Shown: positions 6,440 through 9,788 of the stretch, piece after piece
Layout: every line of letters begins with the position of its first letter
How positions within the stretch are numbered: position 1 is the stretch's first letter
Assembly (NCBI GenBank): GCA_030696435.1
Contig: JAUYSF010000029.1
Coordinates: 1 to 9,788, forward strand
Direction: 5' to 3'
DNA: 9,788 bases
DNA from: Desulfoprunum sp.
Lineage (GTDB): Bacteria; Desulfobacterota; Desulfobulbia; Desulfobulbales; Desulfocapsaceae
Program-made: the position numbers and the translations under genes
Notes under the pieces: model-generated
Told to the model about the DNA's origin: nothing
The model's input: the letters and a program-made list of their open reading frames with translations, nothing else
Databases searched by the model: none

Positions 6440-7315
6440 TCACCGCCCTGCGGCGGCTTGCTGGTCTTTCTCTGCTTGACTGCCTGCCATCTGCTGAACC
6501 GGGAGGACAAGCCGGAAGCCGAGGGTATCGTCCACGCCGTCAGGCGTGGCGTAGTTCCGGTACCCCGCCTTCAGGTAATACGGGATTTTGTTCCAACTGC
6601 CGCCGCGAATCACGTGGTCCGAGCCGGATAAAGGCCCCGAAGGATCCGCATCAGGACTCTTGGCATAATATTCTTTATCATACCAGTCCTGGCACCATTC
6701 CCACACATTCCCGTGCATATCATACAGGCCCCAGGCGTTGGGCAGCAACATCCCAACCGGATGCGTTTTCTTGCCGGAGTTGCCTTTAAACCAGGCATAC
6801 TGCGAAAGCAAGCCTTCATCATCTTCATCATCACCAAAAAAGTAGGCGGTCTTGGTGCCCGCACGGGCCGCATATTCCCATTCCGCCTCGGTGGGCAGCC
6901 GGTAGTGCTTGCCCTCTTTCTGGTTCAAGGCGGCGATGAATTTCTGCACATCATCCCAGGAAACCTGCTCAACCGGACGGGTGCTCCCCTTGAACTTGCT
7001 GGGATTTCTGCCCATGATCGCGGCCCACTGCTTCTGCGTGACCTCATGCTTGCCCATGTAAAAGGGGGTGCTGATGGTGACACTGTGGCGGGTTGCATCG
7101 GCTTCGGCTTCAAAACTCTTGTCCACACCCATTTGAAACGAACCGGAGGGGATGAGGATCAATTCCATGTCGATGGAGTTTTTGATCTCCTCGGGGCCGC
7201 CGGCGTCAATGGCCGGAGATTCCGAGGCCGCCCCAAGACCGGCGAGCCCAAGGAGCAACATGCCTGCAAGTAGAAGATTGCTGATTGTTTGTCTTGCCTG
7301 TACTTCGTTGTGCAT
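6440..7315 (-). CDS. Secreted SUMF1/FGE-fold protein lacking the FGE active-site cysteines
   Basis: Predicted 291-residue exported protein with a formylglycine-generating-enzyme-like (SUMF1, PF03781) domain. Residues 1-31 are a signal peptide (hydrophobic core LLLAGMLLLGLAGLGAA). Family hallmarks follow in order: PSGSFQMG near 56-63, RPVEQVSWDDV at about 113-123, YRLPTEAEWEYAARAG at 138-153, WGLYDMHGNVWEWCQDWY at about 195-212, RGGSW at 237-241 and GFRLV at 266-270. The paired active-site cysteines of true FGE, expected between RGGSW and GFR, are absent (this stretch reads AGYRNYATPDGVDD). Sulfatase activation is therefore unlikely, and a binding or structural role is more plausible. The frame is open to 7417, but AAGGAG at 7324-7329 lies 8 nt before the ATG at 7315 and the signal peptide begins there. 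It lies 103 nt downstream of another secreted protein gene, possibly co-transcribed. Confidence 0.88.
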   Translation of the reverse strand: MHNEVQARQTISNLLLAGMLLLGLAGLGAASESPAIDAGGPEEIKNSIDMELILIPSGSFQMGVDKSFEAEADATRHSVTISTPFYMGKHEVTQKQWAAIMGRNPSKFKGSTRPVEQVSWDDVQKFIAALNQKEGKHYRLPTEAEWEYAARAGTKTAYFFGDDEDDEGLLSQYAWFKGNSGKKTHPVGMLLPNAWGLYDMHGNVWEWCQDWYDKEYYAKSPDADPSGPLSGSDHVIRGGSWNKIPYYLKAGYRNYATPDGVDDTLGFRLVLPVQQMAGSQAEKDQQAAAGR

Positions 7316-7323
7316 CTCTTTTT

Positions 7324-7329
7324 CTCCTT
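7324..7329 (-). promoter_or_regulatory. Ribosome binding site deciding the SUMF1-protein start
   Basis: On the minus strand AAGGAG ends 8 nt before the ATG at 7315. It supports this start over the in-frame upstream one at 7417, which would place 34 hydrophilic residues before the signal peptide. Confidence 0.7.
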
Positions 7330-7418
7330 GATTTCTCAGTAACTCGGCGAAATTCAACAATGAGTTGAGCGGCTTGCCCGCTGGAACGAGTGGCTCGCCA
7401 AAATATTTATCGCACAAA

Positions 7419-7952
7419 TCAAAGTCCTCCGTCAGCGGTAATCACGTCCCTTCTCGGGCACAAAAGCCCCTCTACGGGAAATTTAATCAATTTCATGCGG
7501 TTCTCATCGATTTTCCAGGCGAACTTAGCTGGAATCATTGCATTGCCTTCCTTATTGTCAAGAACAGCAATAATTGAATCAGGAAGCTGATGTCCGCGAA
7601 TTTCACATGTGCCAATGAACTGCGGGGTGAGTTTTGAGTGTGGAGGAAACTTCAGAACATCACGGACAGTTCCATTCACATCTAGCAATACGTACTCATC
7701 CCCACAGATTTGCCAAGAAACCAGGAAAAGACGTTCAGAGATTTCTGTGCCTCCGAGATCCTTGAGCCCCAAATCATTATGTCTTTTCTCAATCACATCA
7801 ACGCTCTCATTGGTCATAGTTTGGCCGATTAATTGTGCAGGGATATCTGAGCCACATCGAACAAACCTAAATCCATCGGTCGCACAAAGACCACTTTGGC
7901 AAAAAAGAAAAAAAGCCAGTATCGAGCTGCACAGAAGAATTTTCATTCTCAT
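7419..7952 (-). CDS. Secreted protein of unknown function with four conserved-looking cysteines
   Basis: Predicted 177-residue exported protein. The N-terminus MRMKILLCSSILAFFLFC followed by QSGLCA is a signal peptide, with cleavage probably after residue 24. The mature part has cysteines at 33 (CGSDIP), 83 (ICGDEY), 116 (GTCEIRG) and 165 (LLCPRRD), compatible with two disulfides. Striking segments are HNDLGLKDLGGTEISERLF, VRDVLKFPPHS and a C-terminal CPRRDVITADGG, which give it the look of a conserved bacterial hypothetical family; I cannot name it or its function. Two ATGs are possible (7952 and 7946); GGTGA lies a few nt before the first. It is followed by the SUMF1-fold protein on the same strand, so the two may act together in the periplasm or outside the cell; that is inference from adjacency only. 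Confidence 0.72.
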   Translation of the reverse strand: MRMKILLCSSILAFFLFCQSGLCATDGFRFVRCGSDIPAQLIGQTMTNESVDVIEKRHNDLGLKDLGGTEISERLFLVSWQICGDEYVLLDVNGTVRDVLKFPPHSKLTPQFIGTCEIRGHQLPDSIIAVLDNKEGNAMIPAKFAWKIDENRMKLIKFPVEGLLCPRRDVITADGGL

Positions 7953-8073
7953 TATTTCACCATTGGCCCAACGAGTCTGTAGGAAAAGGTTCCTGATTTT
8001 TAAATTTTCTGTTTTTTGACATTTTGTGCCCTATGGGACACTGCTTTTAAGGAAAAAAAGACAAAATAACAGA

Positions 8074-8091
8074 TGATTAATTCATTAATCA
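8074..8091. promoter_or_regulatory. Dyad TGATTAA-TTCA-TTAATCA, possible operator
   Basis: These are perfect 7-bp arms around a 4-nt centre, about 120 nt upstream of the start of the 177-residue secreted protein gene. The size is typical of a regulator binding site, but AT-rich dyads arise easily by chance. Confidence 0.25.
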
Positions 8092-8252
8092 CTCCTGCGC
8101 AAGTTCCTTAATGCAAAAAAACACTTTAAAATCAATTAAATCAGCCTATTTTTACCGCAGTTGAGCGGTCTCCAGATCGATTTTCTAGATTTCTTAAATA
8201 TGTTTCCCAATGATACCAGGATTCAAAAACGATAAATTGACTTTTTCTACAG

Positions 8253-8329
8253 GCCCAACGTGCAGGTCAGCCGCACCGGGCCGCTGACGTAAGAATTCAA
8301 AACCGCGGCCTTCCCGGTGTCGGTTGGAG
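8253..8329 (-). repeat. attC-like imperfect inverted-repeat structure
   Basis: Read on the minus strand, the element ends in GTTGGGC (8259-8253), a perfect match to the integron core consensus GTTRRRY. It begins 19 nt after the methyltransferase stop with CTCCAAC (8329-8323), whose CCAAC pairs with GTTGG at the far end but which departs from RYYYAAC at its first base. Between them, CACCGGG and CCGC (interrupted by 4 nt) pair with GCGGCCCGGTG around a central loop. Length (77 bp), position and folding fit a cassette recombination site. Against this, the two sides between the core and the stem are unequal (3 versus 14 nt), and a competing hairpin GTCAGC/GCTGAC (8266-8288) exists. No integrase or second site is in the window. 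A terminator-like or other GC-rich repeat is the alternative. Confidence 0.3.
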
Positions 8330-8348
8330 TTAGTGGTTCGCTGATTTC

Positions 8349-9098
8349 TTAATATTTTTCGCACTGGATCGACAAAAGATTACCATTTGTTTCGTATGTT
8401 GCAGCCAAGCCAAATTGTTTAAAGGTTTCTTTGTGGTCGGCCACATTTCTAGAAATTAGCTTTCCGTTGTCTGCCAAGATTTGAAGGTATTTGTCAGCCA
8501 GACGATTGTTTTTTACCAACGTCGTAAAATATATTTTGCCGTTCTCGGATATGATGTTTCTCAATTGTCTCAACAAGATACTTGTATCATCAAGACAGTG
8601 GAGCAAATTCTCGGATATGATTGTAGCGAATGCATTTTCTTGAAATGGAAGATTAAGAGCGTCTGAATGAAGGAAAACTATATTGCCCGGCACCTTGCCG
8701 TTTTGTTTTATTAATCTTGATTTAGCCATTCTGAGCATTTTCAGCGACTGATCTGTTAAAACCACTGGCCGCTCGGTGTATTGGCTATATGCTTTTGCTG
8801 TAAATGCAAGAGATCCGCAACCGAGGTCCAAAACATTACCGTCGGTCGTAGACTGAAGTGCATCAGCTGCAATTTTGGGAAACATTTTGACCGAATATCC
8901 CCAAATAAGACGATTATAGATCGGATTGCACGCGACCAGGTCGTAAATAAAACCGAACTGAGTATCATACTCATTGCCAGATTCATTATCTGAGAGAACA
9001 GAGTAGATGCTGGGCTCAATGGAACGGAGTATGCTGTTTCCCAGCAACAAGGACGACAAGTCATTTTCATTAAATGTTGGCATATCATTCTTCTCCAT
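8349..9098 (-). CDS. Class I SAM-dependent methyltransferase
   Basis: Cytoplasmic S-adenosylmethionine-dependent methyltransferase of the Methyltransf_11/25 type, 249 residues from this start. Motif I NVLDLGCGS is at residues 88-96, the acidic ribose-binding residue is Asp116 in LTDQS, and the SDALNLPF segment is at 145-152. IISENLLHCLDD (160-171) corresponds to the motif IV region, and ISENGKIYFTTL to the next strand. The N-terminal 80 residues are helical (YDTQFGFIYDLVACNPIYNRLIWGY) and probably form the substrate lid. A second ATG at 9083 is preceded by GGAG at 9 nt and may be the true start (244 residues). The substrate is unknown. It lies 29 nt downstream of an ACP-like fragment and an alpha/beta hydrolase on the same strand, suggesting a role in small-molecule or lipid biosynthesis. 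Its codons are more AT-rich than those of the lipid-transport operon, compatible with separate ancestry. Confidence 0.87.
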   Translation of the reverse strand: MEKNDMPTFNENDLSSLLLGNSILRSIEPSIYSVLSDNESGNEYDTQFGFIYDLVACNPIYNRLIWGYSVKMFPKIAADALQSTTDGNVLDLGCGSLAFTAKAYSQYTERPVVLTDQSLKMLRMAKSRLIKQNGKVPGNIVFLHSDALNLPFQENAFATIISENLLHCLDDTSILLRQLRNIISENGKIYFTTLVKNNRLADKYLQILADNGKLISRNVADHKETFKQFGLAATYETNGNLLSIQCEKY

Positions 9099-9127
9099 AT
9101 TTTCCAGCGAACGCTATAATCACCGGT

Positions 9128-9235
9128 TTATTGTGCAAAATGCAAGACCTGACCCTGCCAGTTTACATTGCTGTCATTGATTTCCAAGACGTTGCAAATG
9201 ACTTTTTTGGCGCGTTCTTTGATGTCAGTCATCAT
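9128..9235 (-). pseudogene. Truncated acyl carrier protein, N-terminal fragment
   Basis: A 35-codon frame begins with tandem ATGs at 9235 and 9232 behind a very strong ribosome site, GGGAGGAG (9239-9246 on the + strand as CTCCTCCC). Residues 3-21, TDIKERAKKVICNVLEIND, match the first helix of acyl carrier proteins (compare E. coli STIEERVKKIIGEQLGV). After NDSNV the similarity ends: the sequence reads NWQGQVLHFAQ and then TAA, where an ACP should continue to the DSL phosphopantetheine site. The gene is therefore cut after about 24 residues. The break is near a GGGTCAGGTCTTGCAT-type sequence. It lies 27 nt after the hydrolase stop, so they were probably in one operon. With no attachment serine it cannot act as a carrier protein. 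Given the short length, chance similarity is possible. Confidence 0.6.
9133..9155 (-). repeat. Possible end of a dispersed repeat/transposable element
   Basis: The minus strand reads GGGTCAGGTCTTGCATTTTG followed by CAC, at the point where ACP similarity ends. From memory, this sequence type recurs in proteobacterial genomes near REP-associated or IS200-like transposases. I cannot search for it here, and there is only one copy in the window. Confidence 0.35.
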
Positions 9236-9262
9236 ACTCTCCTCCCGGCTTGAGTTATGCCG

Positions 9263-9788
9263 CTATTGCCCGGTCCGTCGCCCGATGGCCTCAACTTCGC
9301 TATTGAATTTTTCAGGTTCTTCCAAAAAGGGATAATGGGCGGAATGCTCGAACCATATCAATTTCTTTTCCGGTGCTTGGATGGCCTGAAAGTATTGCTC
9401 GGCCAAAATGGATGGGGCATTGTAATCATGTCTTCCAAGGAAAAAGTAGAGCGGAACCCCCACATCAGTGATCTGTTTGGACAGGTCCGCGTGGATCAAT
9501 TCGTCGTAGCAGGAAGTCATGAAGAACTTCATGCCCCACATGATCTTGAAAAGATCCCAGAAGGAATACTCTTTGGAACGGGTATACATCTTGCCGGAAA
9601 AATATTGCTCGCCGAGTGGTGTTTTCTTCAGGCTGTTTTTGTCGTATATCACGCCGTTGAATTCCGAGAGCCATTTGCCTTTGACCTGAAAAGCTTGCAT
9701 TAGCTTATCTTTCGCGTAAGGAGGGTGCCCCAATCGGGTCAGTTCGGTCAACGCTTCCTGGTTGTTGTGTTTCTTCGCTTCCGCCAGA
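9263..9788 (-). CDS. Alpha/beta hydrolase, C-terminal part (runs off the window)
   Basis: The frame is open to the last base of the window, so the 5' end, with the nucleophile elbow and oxyanion region, is outside. About 175 residues are visible. The start region here (LAEAKKHNNQEALTELTRLGHPPY) is the helical cap pattern common in alpha/beta hydrolases, with the characteristic small Leu-Gly-x-Pro-Pro-Tyr motif. Later PLYFFLGRHDYNAPS carries the catalytic acid Asp, and WFEHSAHYPFLEEPEKF carries the catalytic His. Family members include proline iminopeptidases, esterases and thioesterases; the substrate cannot be told. The TTG at 9751 is internal, not a start. It is followed 27 nt later by the ACP-like fragment and then the methyltransferase, consistent with a biosynthetic operon in which it could act as a releasing thioesterase; that last point is inference. 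Confidence 0.85.
   Translation of the reverse strand, partial: LAEAKKHNNQEALTELTRLGHPPYAKDKLMQAFQVKGKWLSEFNGVIYDKNSLKKTPLGEQYFSGKMYTRSKEYSFWDLFKIMWGMKFFMTSCYDELIHADLSKQITDVGVPLYFFLGRHDYNAPSILAEQYFQAIQAPEKKLIWFEHSAHYPFLEEPEKFNSEVEAIGRRTGQ

Larger units (their letters stand above)
7953..8348. other. Gene-free AT-rich region with several dyads
   Basis: About 400 nt without a supported gene, between the start of the 177-residue protein gene and the end of the methyltransferase gene. It is AT-rich at 7990-8250 and abruptly GC-rich at 8252-8330. It contains the hairpins AGGAA-AAGG-TTCCT (7981-7994) and GTGCCC-TAT-GGG-A-CAC (8026-8041), the dyad at 8074-8091 and an attC-like structure at 8253-8329. 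The minus-strand promoter for the secreted-protein gene should be here, but no strong consensus is visible. Confidence 0.5.

Noticed and set aside
7316..7417. 34-residue extension of the SUMF1 protein
   Set aside because: A strong AAGGAG and a signal peptide define the start at 7315; the extension occupies the gap after the upstream gene.
7981..8041. Hairpins AGGAA/TTCCT and GTGCCC/GGGACAC as terminators
   Set aside because: The stems are short or bulged, no continuous T-run follows immediately, and no + strand gene ends there.
9115..9120. TATAAT on the + strand as a promoter
   Set aside because: No -35 element is found at the right distance and there is no + strand gene downstream.
1..9788. 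CRISPR arrays, tRNA, rRNA, or a multi-gene defence system
   Set aside because: No regularly spaced direct repeats, cloverleaf or rRNA-like sequence was seen, and none of the proteins carries recognisable defence domains.

Overview
The window looks like chromosomal DNA from a Gram-negative bacterium, probably a proteobacterium in the broad sense (Gammaproteobacteria or Desulfobacterota would fit). The basis is an Mla/MCE-type lipid transporter operon with an outer-membrane-type auxiliary lipoprotein, Shine-Dalgarno-led genes and several Sec signal peptides. The sequence alone does not give a species.

Positions 1-4930 (+ strand) are compact and GC-rich. An AI-2E family (PerM/YdiK-like) membrane protein is followed 83 nt later by a tightly packed four-gene operon: a STAS-MlaE permease fusion, an MlaF-type ATPase, an MlaD-type MCE protein and a PqiC-type (ABC_trans_aux) lipoprotein. 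The four genes overlap or nearly abut. Together they should form an inner-membrane ABC machine with a periplasmic MCE ring that moves phospholipid or another hydrophobic substrate between the membranes. No MlaC or MlaA gene is present here.

Positions 4931-7952 are looser, more AT-rich and all on the minus strand. They hold a small four-cysteine secreted protein, a broken gene for another secreted protein, a secreted SUMF1/FGE-fold protein and, upstream of it, another secreted protein of unknown function. The broken gene is the clearest unusual feature. A 139-bp MITE-like element with 16-17-bp terminal inverted repeats and a 4-bp CTAG target duplication sits inside it. Removing the element plus one CTAG restores one continuous reading frame. 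The same gene also lacks the start of its signal peptide.

Positions 7953-8348 contain no gene. They hold AT-rich dyads and a GC-rich 77-bp inverted-repeat structure that resembles an integron attC site, 19 nt past the stop codon of the next gene.

Positions 8349-9788 (minus strand) carry, in order of transcription, the C-terminal part of an alpha/beta hydrolase running off the window, a 35-codon fragment that reads like the N-terminus of an acyl carrier protein, and a class I SAM methyltransferase. This may be the damaged edge of an acyl-carrier-dependent biosynthetic cluster. The point where ACP similarity ends is close to a GGGTCAGGTCTTGCAT-type sequence that I associate, from memory, with repeats dispersed in proteobacterial genomes.

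Overall, a conserved lipid-transport operon lies next to an accessory region eroded by insertions and truncations. I do not see a complete new defence or RNA-guided system, a CRISPR array, or tRNA/rRNA genes.
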